From the NCBI GenBank assembly GCA_018816345.1, contig JAHIWG010000143.1, forward strand, positions 1 to 64,000: a stretch of DNA of 64,000 nucleotides. The letters are read 5' to 3'. The first letter of the stretch is position 1. Each line of letters opens with the position of its first letter. Under the pieces are notes generated by a model. It saw only the letters and a program-made list of their open reading frames with translations. It had not been told where the DNA came from and searched no databases. Origin of the DNA: Spirochaetota bacterium. GTDB taxonomy: Bacteria; Spirochaetota; Spirochaetia; Treponematales; UBA12059. Positions 16,798-25,643 of this stretch are shown here, in pieces. The position numbers and the translations under genes are program-made.

Positions 16798-17415
16798 ATG
16801 GACAAGGTCATCAGGCTCACGCTCGCCGCGTTCCTCGCAGCGGCAATCGCCGGAGCGGCGTTCGCTCAGCAGGCGCCGTCCGGCGGCCCCGCTTCCGGCT
16901 CTCCCGCAGTCGCGGCGACGACGGCATCCGCGGTCGACGAGACGACCCTCCCCTTGGCGGAGGGGCCCGCGGCCGCGCCGTCTTCCGGCGGCTCTTCCAT
17001 CCTGCCTTATTTCTTCCGTATGGTACTGGTCCTCGCCCTGGTCATAGCCGCCATATACGGGCTGTACGCCTTGCTCAAGCGTTCGGCGAAGCCGGCCGCG
17101 AGCCAGGATTCGTACCTGCGGGTGCTCGCCTCGACTAACCTCGCCGTCGGGAGGACCCTCCACGTCGTATCGCTGGGCGATAAGGCCTGGCTCGTCGGCT
17201 CGACGGACTCGGCCGTCGGGCTCATTTCGGAGATCCAGGATAAGGAACTGATAGACGCCCTCGCGCTCCGCGCCGCCGAGGCCCCGGAGTCTCCGCGCAA
17301 GGATTTCGGCTCCATGCTAGGGGAGCTGCTCGGGAACAAAGGGAGGCGCAAGCCCAAGGCGCCCGACGCGATCGATTTTTTCAGCCGGCAGAAGGATCGC
17401 CTCAAGAAGTTCTAA
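16798..17415 (+). CDS. fliO: Flagellar export protein FliO/FliZ
   Basis: Assembly factor for the FliP export-gate ring. 205 residues from the ATG at 16798 (GGAGGGGAA upstream). A signal peptide (about 1-24, ending AAFAQ) and a Pro/Ala/Ser-rich periplasmic stretch precede one membrane helix (about 73-95, FFRMVLVLALVIAAIYGLYA). The cytoplasmic FliO domain (SYLRVLASTNLAVGRTLHVV) and a basic tail follow. Low sequence conservation is normal for FliO; position before fliP supports it. Confidence 0.88.
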   Translation: MDKVIRLTLAAFLAAAIAGAAFAQQAPSGGPASGSPAVAATTASAVDETTLPLAEGPAAAPSSGGSSILPYFFRMVLVLALVIAAIYGLYALLKRSAKPAASQDSYLRVLASTNLAVGRTLHVVSLGDKAWLVGSTDSAVGLISEIQDKELIDALALRAAEAPESPRKDFGSMLGELLGNKGRRKPKAPDAIDFFSRQKDRLKKF

Positions 17416-17458
17416 GGGTCTCGCCGGCCTGGCGAGGTCCGTCGTCGTGGAGGAACGC

Positions 17459-18349
17459 GTGCGAAGAGCAATCTGCATACTAATAATGATAGCATCCGCG
17501 ACCGGCGCATGGGCCCAGGCCTCGAGCGCGGGTACGTTCCCGGCTACCCCCGCGGATACCGCGAGGAGCGTGCCGATACCGCGCGCGACGCCTCCCCAGG
17601 GCGACTTCCCCGGCGGGGCCGCCTCTCCGACGACGGCGATACCTCGGAACCTTCCGGTCGTGCCCTTCGTCGACCTCTCGGTCCGCCAGCCGCAATCGGG
17701 TCGGGAAGTGGCCTTCAGCCTTCAGCTCCTCCTCCTGTTAACGGTCCTGTCGCTGGCGCCCAGCCTCATCATCCTCGTGACGAGCTTCCTGCGCGTATCC
17801 ATAGTCCTCGATTTCGTTAAGCGGGCCCTCGCCCTGCAGCAGGTGCCCCCTAGCCAGGTCCTGATGGGAATCGCGCTCTTCCTGACCGTCTTCATCATGT
17901 GGCCTACCTTCGACGAGGTCTATACGCAGGCGGTGAAGCCGCTCGCCGACGGCCAGATAGGCATCGAGGAGGCGTATAGGGCCGCCGAGAAGCCGTTCCG
18001 GCTATTCATGTACTCGCAGATGCGGAGCGACCCGGAGAACATCAGGCTGTTCATGAGCATGCGGGGCCTTCCTAAGCCGAACTCGCTCGCCGACGTGCCG
18101 ACCTACGTGCTCGTGCCATCGTTCATACTATCAGAGTTGACTATCGCCTTTAAGATTGGAATTCTCCTATACATCCCGTTCATCATCATCGATATGGTCG
18201 TGGCTTCGGTATTGATGTCGATGGGCATGATAATGCTGCCGCCTGTAATGATATCGACGCCGTTCAAGCTCATCCTCTTCGTGCTCGTGGACGGATGGAA
18301 CCTCATGGCCAGGCAGCTTATCGAGTCGTTCATGAGGACTAGCTCGTGA
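17459..18349 (+). CDS. fliP: Flagellar export gate protein FliP
   Basis: Core of the FliPQR export channel. 296 residues from the GTG at 17459, chosen because GGAGG lies 5 nt upstream and the protein then begins directly with a signal peptide (RRAICILIMIASATGAWAQ); a GTG at 17447 is the alternative. A Pro-rich segment is followed by four membrane helices, with family motifs SLAPSLIILVTSFLRVSIVL, VPPSQVLMGIALFLT and MSMGMIMLPPVMISTPFKL. It overlaps fliQ by 4 nt. Confidence 0.96.
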   Translation: MRRAICILIMIASATGAWAQASSAGTFPATPADTARSVPIPRATPPQGDFPGGAASPTTAIPRNLPVVPFVDLSVRQPQSGREVAFSLQLLLLLTVLSLAPSLIILVTSFLRVSIVLDFVKRALALQQVPPSQVLMGIALFLTVFIMWPTFDEVYTQAVKPLADGQIGIEEAYRAAEKPFRLFMYSQMRSDPENIRLFMSMRGLPKPNSLADVPTYVLVPSFILSELTIAFKIGILLYIPFIIIDMVVASVLMSMGMIMLPPVMISTPFKLILFVLVDGWNLMARQLIESFMRTSS

Positions 18350-18615
18350 ACGTATCCCAAGCCGCCGCCCTCATGACCGACGCGGTCCTCCAGATAGTCA
18401 TGCTGGCGGCGCCCGTCCTTTTGACGGCCCTGGTCGTCGGCCTTATAGTCAGCATCCTGCAGGCCACGACGAGCATCCAGGAGCAGACCCTCACCTTCGT
18501 GCCTAAGATCGCCGCAATCATGCTCGTGCTATCGCTGCTCGGTGGGTGGATGTTCACCAGCCTCGCCGAGTACACCAAGCGCCTCTTCGACATGATACCG
18601 GGCATGGCCGGATGA
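18346..18615 (+). CDS. fliQ: Flagellar export gate protein FliQ
   Basis: Small subunit of the export gate, 89 residues with two membrane helices (about 16-38 and 52-74) and the motif SILQATTSIQEQTLTFVPKI. A GTG start overlaps the fliP stop (GTGA). The size and position between fliP and fliR are standard. Confidence 0.96.
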   Translation: MNVSQAAALMTDAVLQIVMLAAPVLLTALVVGLIVSILQATTSIQEQTLTFVPKIAAIMLVLSLLGGWMFTSLAEYTKRLFDMIPGMAG

Positions 18616-18628
18616 AGGGCCCGCGCGC

Positions 18629-19423
18629 GTGCTGAACGAGATAGTCGCGAACGCCGACCTATTCTTCGTTATCGCCGTCCGCGTGCTGGCCATGATAGAG
18701 ACGGCGCCCCTTCTGTCGGGCGACGGAGTCCCGCAGGTAGCCAAGGTCGGGCTCGCGGGCTTCGCCGCGGCCGCGGTGTTCCCGTGGGTTCAGGAGGCCG
18801 GCTACGCCATGCCGGCGAACGCCGGAGCCTACGTGGCCATAGTCGCGGGCGAGGCCATGATCGGCATAATCATAGGCTTCTTCCTGACCATGGTATTCAA
18901 CGCGTTCACGACGGCGGGGCAGTTCTTCTCCCTCCAGATGGGCTTCGGCGCGTCGGAGACCTACGATCCCCTGGCCCAGATCGAGATCCCGGTCGTAGGG
19001 CAGTTCCTTAACCTGATCGCTATGTTCGTATTCGTCTCCACGAGCGGCTTCCAGCGGCTCTTCATCATAGGCGTCAGGGGGAGCTTCCAGGCCATCCGGG
19101 CCGTCGACCTGCTCGCCAGGCGGGCCGATTTCATGGCCTACGTCGTAGGATCGCTCGGCGCCCTGTTCCAGAACGCGCTTATCCTGGCCTTCCCCATATT
19201 CGGGACGCTCCTGCTCGTCTCCGTAACGACCGGCCTCCTGTCGAAGGCGGCCCCGCAGATAAACCTTCTCACGGAAGGCTTCCCCATCTCTATCCTGGTC
19301 GCCTTCTTCCTGATGGCCACCGCCATGCCGTTCATGATCGAGGCCTTCTCGGGGCTAATCGATACGGGCTTCGAGAACGTGGCCGGCATACTCCAAGGCG
19401 GCGTCCGGGGAGCGGCGCCGTGA
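18629..19423 (+). CDS. fliR: Flagellar export gate protein FliR
   Basis: Export-gate subunit, 264 residues with about six hydrophobic segments and family motifs RVLAMIETAPLLSGDGVPQV and the C-terminal hydrophobic GLLSKAAPQINLLTEGFPIS. A GTG start follows fliQ by 13 nt with only a weak ribosome site, consistent with coupling. It overlaps flhB by 4 nt (GTGA). Confidence 0.95.
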   Translation: MLNEIVANADLFFVIAVRVLAMIETAPLLSGDGVPQVAKVGLAGFAAAAVFPWVQEAGYAMPANAGAYVAIVAGEAMIGIIIGFFLTMVFNAFTTAGQFFSLQMGFGASETYDPLAQIEIPVVGQFLNLIAMFVFVSTSGFQRLFIIGVRGSFQAIRAVDLLARRADFMAYVVGSLGALFQNALILAFPIFGTLLLVSVTTGLLSKAAPQINLLTEGFPISILVAFFLMATAMPFMIEAFSGLIDTGFENVAGILQGGVRGAAP

Positions 19424-20559
19424 CGCGCGGCTACGGGGATATCGCGCGAATCCACCTGCAGTGGTTCGCCCCCGAGGACGAGGGCAAGACCGAGGACCCG
19501 ACCGAGTATAGGCTCAAGAAGGAGCGCGAGGAGGGCCGCGTCGCCAAGAGCCCCGACCTGGTGGCGGCCATAGGGCTCCTCTTGGCGGCGGTGGCCCTCG
19601 CTATCGTCGGGCCCTGGATGTTCGTCACGCTCAGGGACATGACTCGATGGTTCCTCACCGTCTCCATAGAGATAGATCCGACTACTGACGCCGCCCCGCT
19701 AGCCAGGGCCTTCCTGTCGTACTTCTCCAGGCTCGTCATCCCGATAGCCGCGGTCGCGATGGTCGCCGGCGTGTTCGGGAACGTGCTGCAAACGGGCTTC
19801 CTCTTCACGACCAAGCCCCTAAGGCCCGATTTCAAGAAGGTCGTGCCGAAATTCGGCCAGTACTTCAAGCGGACGCTCTTCTCGGGCGAGGCGGTATTCA
19901 ATCTAGCCAAGTCGCTCTTCAAGATAGGCGTCATAGGAGTCGTCGCGTACCTGAACATCACCGCGGAGCTGCCTAGGCTGACGAGGCTGTATTCGTCGAC
20001 GGTATGGAACTCCGCGGTATTCTTAGCCGGGGTCGTCATACGCATCATCATCGAGGCGGCCATACTCATGCTCGTCCTGGCCGTCCCCGATTACATATTC
20101 CAGCGCCAGCAGTTCAAGAAACGCCTCAAGATGACCAAGCAGGAGGTCAAGGAAGAGCGAAAGATGTTCGAGGGCGACCCCCTGGTGAAGGGGCGGCTCA
20201 AGGAGCGCATGCGGGAGATAATGTCCAAGAACATCGCGGTCAACGTGCCCAAGGCCGACGTCGTCGTCACGAACCCGACTCACTTCGCCATCGCGATCGA
20301 GTTCGACCCGCTCACGATGGCCGTGCCCACGGTGACGGCGAAGGGGGCCGACGAGATGGCCTTCAGGATACGCTCCATCGCCAAGGAAGCCGGCGTCCCG
20401 GTCATCGAGAATCGCCCGCTGGCTCGGGCCCTGTACGCGGAGGCCGAGGTCGGGGACGCGATCCCGGAAGCCTATTACGACGCCATATCCAAGGTGCTCG
20501 CCCACGTCGCGAGGATCGACAAGCGGGTCGCGGCCAAGTACGCCTCGATGGGCACCTGA
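19420..20559 (+). CDS. flhB: Flagellar export switch protein FlhB
   Basis: Substrate-specificity switch of the export apparatus that responds to FliK. 379 residues with four membrane helices (about 48-70, 103-128, 155-180 and 200-225). A cytoplasmic domain contains the autocleavage tetrapeptide NPTH at residues 285-288. The N-terminal EGKTEDPTEYRLKKEREEGR is typical. A GTG start overlaps fliR. A 64-nt gap with a possible promoter follows. Confidence 0.97.
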   Translation: MTRGYGDIARIHLQWFAPEDEGKTEDPTEYRLKKEREEGRVAKSPDLVAAIGLLLAAVALAIVGPWMFVTLRDMTRWFLTVSIEIDPTTDAAPLARAFLSYFSRLVIPIAAVAMVAGVFGNVLQTGFLFTTKPLRPDFKKVVPKFGQYFKRTLFSGEAVFNLAKSLFKIGVIGVVAYLNITAELPRLTRLYSSTVWNSAVFLAGVVIRIIIEAAILMLVLAVPDYIFQRQQFKKRLKMTKQEVKEERKMFEGDPLVKGRLKERMREIMSKNIAVNVPKADVVVTNPTHFAIAIEFDPLTMAVPTVTAKGADEMAFRIRSIAKEAGVPVIENRPLARALYAEAEVGDAIPEAYYDAISKVLAHVARIDKRVAAKYASMGT

Positions 20560-20583
20560 GCCTCGGACGAGTCCCTCTACTCA

Positions 20584-20612
20584 TTGTTGAATCGGCCTTT
20601 TTAGGGTAGGAT
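20584..20612 (+). promoter_or_regulatory. Possible internal promoter before flhA
   Basis: TTGTTG (20584-20589), a 17-nt spacer and TAGGAT (20607-20612) match the sigma-70 consensus at four positions each. It sits in one of the larger gaps of the export-gate gene block. Spacing to the flhA ATG at 20624 leaves a very short leader with GGAG at 20616-20619, so support is modest. Confidence 0.3.
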
Positions 20613-20623
20613 AACGGAGCACC

Positions 20624-22717
20624 ATGTCGGATAACAGGCGAGTACTCAAGGAAACGTTCACCACAAACCTCTCCGATTATACGGTATCGATAGCCGCCGT
20701 GGCCGTCGTGATGATGATCATCATCCCCCTGCCGACGGTCCTCCTCGACGTGCTCATGTCGCTTAACCTGGCCCTTGCCCTGCTGATCCTGCTCCTCGTC
20801 CTGTCGGCGAGGCGGGCCGTGGACTTCTCCATATTCCCGACGATGCTGCTCGTCACCACCATCTTCGGGCTGGCCCTCAATATCTCCTCGACGAGGCTGA
20901 TCCTTAACAAGGGATCGACCTTCGACGGGCGGATCGTCCGCGCCTTCAGCACCTTCGTCGTGGGCTCTGGCGGTACCGAGGGCCTCGTCGTGGGCTTCAT
21001 CATCTTCATAATCATCATCGCGGTCCAGGCCATCGTGATTACCAAGGGCGCGACGCGCATCGCCGAGGTCGCCGCCCGGTTCACCCTCGACGGCATGCCC
21101 GTCAAGCAGATGGCCATAGAGTCGGAATACAACTCGGGCGCCATAAGCGAGGAAGAGGCCCGCAAGCGCAAGGACGACGTCCAGCGCGAGGTCGATTTCT
21201 ACGGGCAGATGGACGGCGCCAGCAAGTTCGTGTCCGGCAACGTGACGGTCGGCATATTCATAAGCGTCATCAACCTGATAGGCGGCTTCATCGTCGGCAT
21301 GGTGCTCCATTCCGAGTCCTTCAATACCGCGCTCACGACGTACACGGCCCTGACGATAGGCGACGGCCTCGTGTCGCAGCTGCCCTCGCTCCTCATATCG
21401 ATGGCGACGGGCATCATAGTCACGAGGGCCAACAGCCAGGGCACCTTCGGCTCCGAGGTCGCGTCGCAGTTCACGCAGAACGCCCGCATCTACTGGATAG
21501 GAGCCGCCGTGATGGTCGCGCTGGCCCTCCTGCCGGGCTTCCCGTGGTACGTCCTCATCCCACTGGCCGCGGCGATGGCGTACCTGGCCTGGAACCTCTC
21601 CAAGAAATCGGTCCTCGAGACTGATAAGGCCAAGCTCAGGGCTAGCGAGGGCTCCGCCAAGAAGCCGGAATCGCCGCAGGAGCTGTCGCCGGTCGTACCG
21701 CTCGACCCTATAAGCCTCGAGCTGGGCTACGGCCTCATACCGCTCGTCGACAAGGACAAGGGCGCCGAGCTCCTGGAGCGGGTAACGCGCATCCGCAAGG
21801 AGAGCGCCATAGACATGGGGCTCGTCGTGCCCCGCATACGCATAATCGACAACATGCGCCTCGAGCCGTCGGAGTATTGCTTCAAGATACGCGGAGTGGA
21901 GATAGGCCGCGGCATAATCCGCCTCGGCTACTACATGGCTATCAATCCCGGCGGCGTATCGGAGGAGATCCAGGGGGAGCGCGCCAAGGACCCGGCCTTC
22001 GGGTTGCCGGCGGTATGGATCTCGGAGGATATCAGGGACAAGGCCGAGCGGGCCGGCTATACGGTGGTAGACGCCCCGAGCATCGTGGCGACTCACCTCA
22101 CGGAGATCCTGAAGCGCTACGCGGCCGAGATCCTGGGGCGCCAGGAGATCCAAGGCATGCTGGATACCCTCAAGAAGGACTATCCGGCCGTGGTGGAGGA
22201 CGCCACGAAGCATCTGTCCCTCGGCGAGATACAGAAGGTGCTCCAGGGCCTCCTCCGGGAGCAGGTGTCGATCAGGAACCTCGTCGCCATCCTGGAGACG
22301 CTCGCGGACTACTCCGGCATCACCAAGGACCCGGGCTTCCTCGTGGAGAAGGCCAGGCAGTCGCTCGGCCGGCAGATATGCCTCCAGTACGCCGACCAGG
22401 ACAAGGCTATAAGGGTGCTGACCATAGAGCCGGCCCTGGAGCAGAAGATCATCGACGCGAGGGTCGATACCCCCGGCGGGGCGATGTCGGCCCTGGAGCC
22501 GGCGGTGCAGAGGCAATGGATAAAGGCCTTGACGCTGGCCGTGGCGGCGGTGCAGAAGCAAGGGCACTTCCCGGTAGTGCTGTGCTCGGAGGCCGCCCGG
22601 GCCCTCGTCAAGTCGAGCACGGAACGGGAGATCCCCGACCTCGTCGTACTCTCCGTGCCGGAGATAGTGGCCGACGTCCAGGTAGAGGCCATTGGCGAGA
22701 TTCGGATAGAAGGATAA
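20624..22717 (+). CDS. flhA: Flagellar export protein FlhA
   Basis: Largest export-gate subunit, a nonameric ring that receives substrates. 697 residues: eight N-terminal membrane helices (about residues 18-320) including the FHIPEP family region (DFSIFPTMLLVTTIFGLALN and GFIVGMVLHS), then a linker and a large cytoplasmic domain (from about 350). The sequence ESEYNSGAISEEEARKRKDD lies in the conserved cytoplasmic loop. flhF follows after 3 nt. Confidence 0.97.
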   Translation: MSDNRRVLKETFTTNLSDYTVSIAAVAVVMMIIIPLPTVLLDVLMSLNLALALLILLLVLSARRAVDFSIFPTMLLVTTIFGLALNISSTRLILNKGSTFDGRIVRAFSTFVVGSGGTEGLVVGFIIFIIIIAVQAIVITKGATRIAEVAARFTLDGMPVKQMAIESEYNSGAISEEEARKRKDDVQREVDFYGQMDGASKFVSGNVTVGIFISVINLIGGFIVGMVLHSESFNTALTTYTALTIGDGLVSQLPSLLISMATGIIVTRANSQGTFGSEVASQFTQNARIYWIGAAVMVALALLPGFPWYVLIPLAAAMAYLAWNLSKKSVLETDKAKLRASEGSAKKPESPQELSPVVPLDPISLELGYGLIPLVDKDKGAELLERVTRIRKESAIDMGLVVPRIRIIDNMRLEPSEYCFKIRGVEIGRGIIRLGYYMAINPGGVSEEIQGERAKDPAFGLPAVWISEDIRDKAERAGYTVVDAPSIVATHLTEILKRYAAEILGRQEIQGMLDTLKKDYPAVVEDATKHLSLGEIQKVLQGLLREQVSIRNLVAILETLADYSGITKDPGFLVEKARQSLGRQICLQYADQDKAIRVLTIEPALEQKIIDARVDTPGGAMSALEPAVQRQWIKALTLAVAAVQKQGHFPVVLCSEAARALVKSSTEREIPDLVVLSVPEIVADVQVEAIGEIRIEG

Positions 22718-22720
22718 AAG

Positions 22721-23899
22721 ATGCAATACCTGGTAGAGCAAGGATCGAGCCATAGGGAGGTCCTGGAGAAGGTGCGCGCGCGCTACGGAGAGGCGGCCCA
22801 GGTCCTCAGCCATAGGACCGTGCGCTCCGGCGGCTTCCTGGGCCTGTTCGCGCGCGAGGGCGTCGAGATCACCTTCTACCTGAAGGACGACGCCGTCCGC
22901 GAGGGCGAGAAGAAGAAGGCCGATATCGAGGAGGAGAAGCGCAGGCTGCTCGATAGGGTGAGCCAGGAGCGGGCCATCCAGGAGGTCCTCTCCGAGGTAC
23001 GCTCGCTCAAGGATACCATAGCCGAATCCGCCTCGAGGCCCGCGTCCCCCGAGGCGGACCACCCGACGCTCGAGGCCATAGACGAGATGCTCGCGGACAA
23101 CGATTTCTCACCGTGGTATCGCTCGGAGCTCCTCTCCCGGGCCCGCGCCGAGTTCAGCCTCGACGCCCTGGACGAGCGCGACGCCGTGGAGCAGGCGGTC
23201 CTCGAATGGATAGGTGATACCGTCAAGATCCCGCCGGCGCCAAGGCCGGTGAAGCCCCGTGTGCTCGTGCTCGTCGGCCCGACAGGCGTAGGCAAGACGA
23301 CGACGATAGCCAAGCTGGCCGCCCTGCACAGCCTGGGCATAGGCGGCCTGCCCGCGGGCACGGTGCGCATGATAACGATAGACAGCTATAGGATAGGCGC
23401 CGTAGAGCAGATAGAGAAGTACGCCGGCATCATGCGCGTCCCGGTATCGGTGGTCGAGACGGCCGGGGACCTCAGGCAGACGATAGCGATGTACCGCGAG
23501 ACTGACCTGATCCTCGTAGACACCATAGGCAAGAGCCCGAGGGACGCGGTACGGCTCGCCGAGATGCAGCAGATACTCGACGCCTGCGGGCCTTCCGCCG
23601 AGGTCTACCTCGCCGTCGCGGCGACTACGAAGACCCAGGACATGCTCGATATCCTCAGGCAGTTCGAGCCGTTCCGGTACCGCGGCGTCGTCGTGACCAA
23701 GATGGACGAGACGGGCAGGGTAGGCAACGTGCTCTCCGTGCTCGCCGAGACCGATAAGGCGGTCGCCTGGATCACCGACGGCCAGAAAGTGCCCCAGGAT
23801 ATATCCCAGGCTAATCCGCTGCGATTCCTCATGAATCTCGAAGGTTTTAGGCCGAATCGACCGAAACTAGAAGAGAGATACGGGATGCGTTCGCGCTAG
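22721..23899 (+). CDS. flhF: Flagellar SRP-type GTPase FlhF
   Basis: GTPase that determines where flagella are built, of the Ffh/FtsY family. 392 residues: an N-terminal B-type domain (QYLVEQGSSHREVLEKVRAR), a Glu/Lys-rich coiled region, then the NG domain with P-loop GPTGVGKT at 186-193, DSYRIGAVEQ, the G3-like DTIGKS (usually DTAGRS) and TKMDE. It begins 3 nt after flhA and is followed by its partner flhG. In spirochaetes it governs polar placement and number of periplasmic flagella. Confidence 0.96.
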   Translation: MQYLVEQGSSHREVLEKVRARYGEAAQVLSHRTVRSGGFLGLFAREGVEITFYLKDDAVREGEKKKADIEEEKRRLLDRVSQERAIQEVLSEVRSLKDTIAESASRPASPEADHPTLEAIDEMLADNDFSPWYRSELLSRARAEFSLDALDERDAVEQAVLEWIGDTVKIPPAPRPVKPRVLVLVGPTGVGKTTTIAKLAALHSLGIGGLPAGTVRMITIDSYRIGAVEQIEKYAGIMRVPVSVVETAGDLRQTIAMYRETDLILVDTIGKSPRDAVRLAEMQQILDACGPSAEVYLAVAATTKTQDMLDILRQFEPFRYRGVVVTKMDETGRVGNVLSVLAETDKAVAWITDGQKVPQDISQANPLRFLMNLEGFRPNRPKLEERYGMRSR

Positions 23900-23974
23900 G
23901 CCGAGGGCGTCCCGAGTACCGCACGAATCCAGAACCTATGGGAGCCCGAGATAAGGCCCCGATGGAGAGACCCA

Positions 23975-24841
23975 ATGGAAGACCAGGCGCAGAAGCTTCG
24001 CGAGTTGATGAGCACTAAGTCGCAGGGGCAGCAATCCGCTAAGAAGACCCGCGTCATCACCGTCGCTAGCGGCAAGGGCGGCGTCGGCAAGACGAACCTC
24101 TCAGTCAACCTCGCCATCGCCTACGCGCGAACCGGCAAGCGCGTCATGGTCATGGACGCCGACCTAGGCCTCGCCAACGTCAACATCATGCTCAATATGA
24201 TACCCAAGTACAACCTGTACCACGTGATACGCAAGCAGAAGACCATGAAGGAGATAATCCTGGATACCGAGTACGGCATCCAGATCCTGGCCGGCGCCTC
24301 GGGCTTCTCGAAGATCGCCAATCTCGGCGAGGAGGAGCGTCAGAACTTCATCACCGACCTCTACGCGCTGACAAACGTCGATATAATTATAATAGACACG
24401 AGCGCGGGCGTATCGAACAACGTGCTCTCGTTCATAGCGGCGGCCGACGACGCCATAATCATCACTACGCCGGAGCCTACGGCCATTACCGACGCCTACG
24501 GCATAATCAAGATAATCGCTACCGAGGTCGAGAACCTTAACATCGGGCTGAAACTGGTGGTCAACCGCGTCAAGAACGTCACCGAGGGCCGGAAGGTAGC
24601 CGAGCGCATCATCAACATCTCCGGGCAGTTCCTCAACCTCAAGGTGGAGTACCTCGGCTGCATATACGAGGATCCAATCGTTCCGGCCTCGGTGCTCAAG
24701 CAGAAGCCGTTCATCGTCCAGGACCCGAAGTCGAAGGCCGCCATCTCGGTCCAGCACCTGGTAAGCCGGATAGAGAAGACGGAATTCGTCGACGACCGCG
24801 GAATAGGGCGCTTAATAAAGAAACTATTCGCCAAAGAGTAG
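23975..24841 (+). CDS. flhG: MinD/ParA-type ATPase FlhG
   Basis: Negative regulator of flagellar number that stimulates FlhF. 288 residues. The N-terminal DQAQKLREL (residues 3-11) matches the FlhF-activating helix of FlhG. The deviant Walker A is GKGGVGKT (33-40), followed by VMDADLGLANVNIMLN and the DTSAGVSNNV switch region. The C-terminal basic/hydrophobic helix (GRLIKKLFAKE) is a likely membrane-targeting sequence. A 75-nt gap separates it from flhF. Confidence 0.96.
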   Translation: MEDQAQKLRELMSTKSQGQQSAKKTRVITVASGKGGVGKTNLSVNLAIAYARTGKRVMVMDADLGLANVNIMLNMIPKYNLYHVIRKQKTMKEIILDTEYGIQILAGASGFSKIANLGEEERQNFITDLYALTNVDIIIIDTSAGVSNNVLSFIAAADDAIIITTPEPTAITDAYGIIKIIATEVENLNIGLKLVVNRVKNVTEGRKVAERIINISGQFLNLKVEYLGCIYEDPIVPASVLKQKPFIVQDPKSKAAISVQHLVSRIEKTEFVDDRGIGRLIKKLFAKE

Positions 24842-24869
24842 CCCCGACCCCTCGGTACGAAGCCAAAGC

Positions 24870-24897
24870 TTGACGAGACAAGGGCTTATGCCTTAAT
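24870..24897 (+). promoter_or_regulatory. Possible promoter for the sigma-28 gene group
   Basis: TTGACG (24870-24875) followed after 16 nt by CTTAAT (24892-24897) gives 5/6 and 4/6 matches to sigma-70 consensus. It lies in the 85-nt gap between flhG and the gene at 24927. If real, it would allow fliA and downstream genes to be expressed independently of the flgB promoter. Confidence 0.4.
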
Positions 24898-24926
24898 CTT
24901 GCTGGCTATGGGAGGGTACTAAGACG

Positions 24927-25640
24927 GTGGACTCGAGTATTCGCGCGTCCGCCTTTGCGGGGCTCGGCGCGTTCGCCCTGTCGATAATAGTCGCCATGTT
25001 CTCTCGAGTCCCTCTCGGCGCGCTACTCGTGCGCGCCTTGCTGTCGGGTATAGGCTTCGCCGGCCTTATTTTCGGCGCTCAATGGATATTACGTCGATTC
25101 CTCCCGGAACTATTCGACGATCCGGCCCGTTCGCCCGCGCCCTCGACGGACGCGTTGTCGGGGACGATGGTCGATATAGTGCTGCCCGGCGGCGAGGAGG
25201 AGAGGCTAGAGCCGTCGTCCTCCGCCGCGGGCCCCAGGCCCGGCGACGCCGAGGCGCCGCGCCTAGACGCGATAGGAGCCGAGCCCCGGCCGACGGTCGA
25301 TTCGGGCGACCTGCAGCGCGAGGTCGACGACCTCCGCTCTGACGCCCTGATAGCGAGCGATCCCATGGAGGCCGTTCGTTCGGGAAGCGTCGCGCCGCGG
25401 CCTTCCATAGCCCTTGACGAGTTAGATACCTTGCCCGACTTGGACGGATTCAGCGATTCGTTCACAGAAGGCCAGCCCGGCGAGATCGATACGTCGGGCT
25501 CACCCGGCGGAGGCTCCTCCCGGTTCGCGGGCGTCTCCGATACCATGCCGACGGCCGGCGATCCCGACCCAGGACGCGATCCGGTAGTACTGGCCAAGGC
25601 CGTGCAGACCTTACTGCGTAGAGACCAGAAAGGGCAATAA
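24927..25640 (+). CDS. Membrane protein of unknown function between flhG and fliA
   Basis: 237 residues, not matched to a named family. Two N-terminal hydrophobic segments (about 8-27 and 30-52) are followed by a long acidic, Pro/Ser/Gly-rich, probably disordered region. A short basic C-terminal helix closes the protein (DPVVLAKAVQTLLRRDQKGQ). The GTG start has GGGAGG upstream. Because it sits between flhG and fliA and only 3 nt before fliA, a flagellar role is likely (inference). The ordered C-terminal helix could be a docking peptide. Confidence 0.8.
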   Translation: MDSSIRASAFAGLGAFALSIIVAMFSRVPLGALLVRALLSGIGFAGLIFGAQWILRRFLPELFDDPARSPAPSTDALSGTMVDIVLPGGEEERLEPSSSAAGPRPGDAEAPRLDAIGAEPRPTVDSGDLQREVDDLRSDALIASDPMEAVRSGSVAPRPSIALDELDTLPDLDGFSDSFTEGQPGEIDTSGSPGGGSSRFAGVSDTMPTAGDPDPGRDPVVLAKAVQTLLRRDQKGQ

Positions 25641-25643
25641 TAA

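Noticed and set aside
20402-23062. An 886-codon open frame on the minus strand opposite flhA
   Set aside because: Same reason: a GC-driven shadow of flhB, flhA and flhF, with no start context and no recognisable domain.
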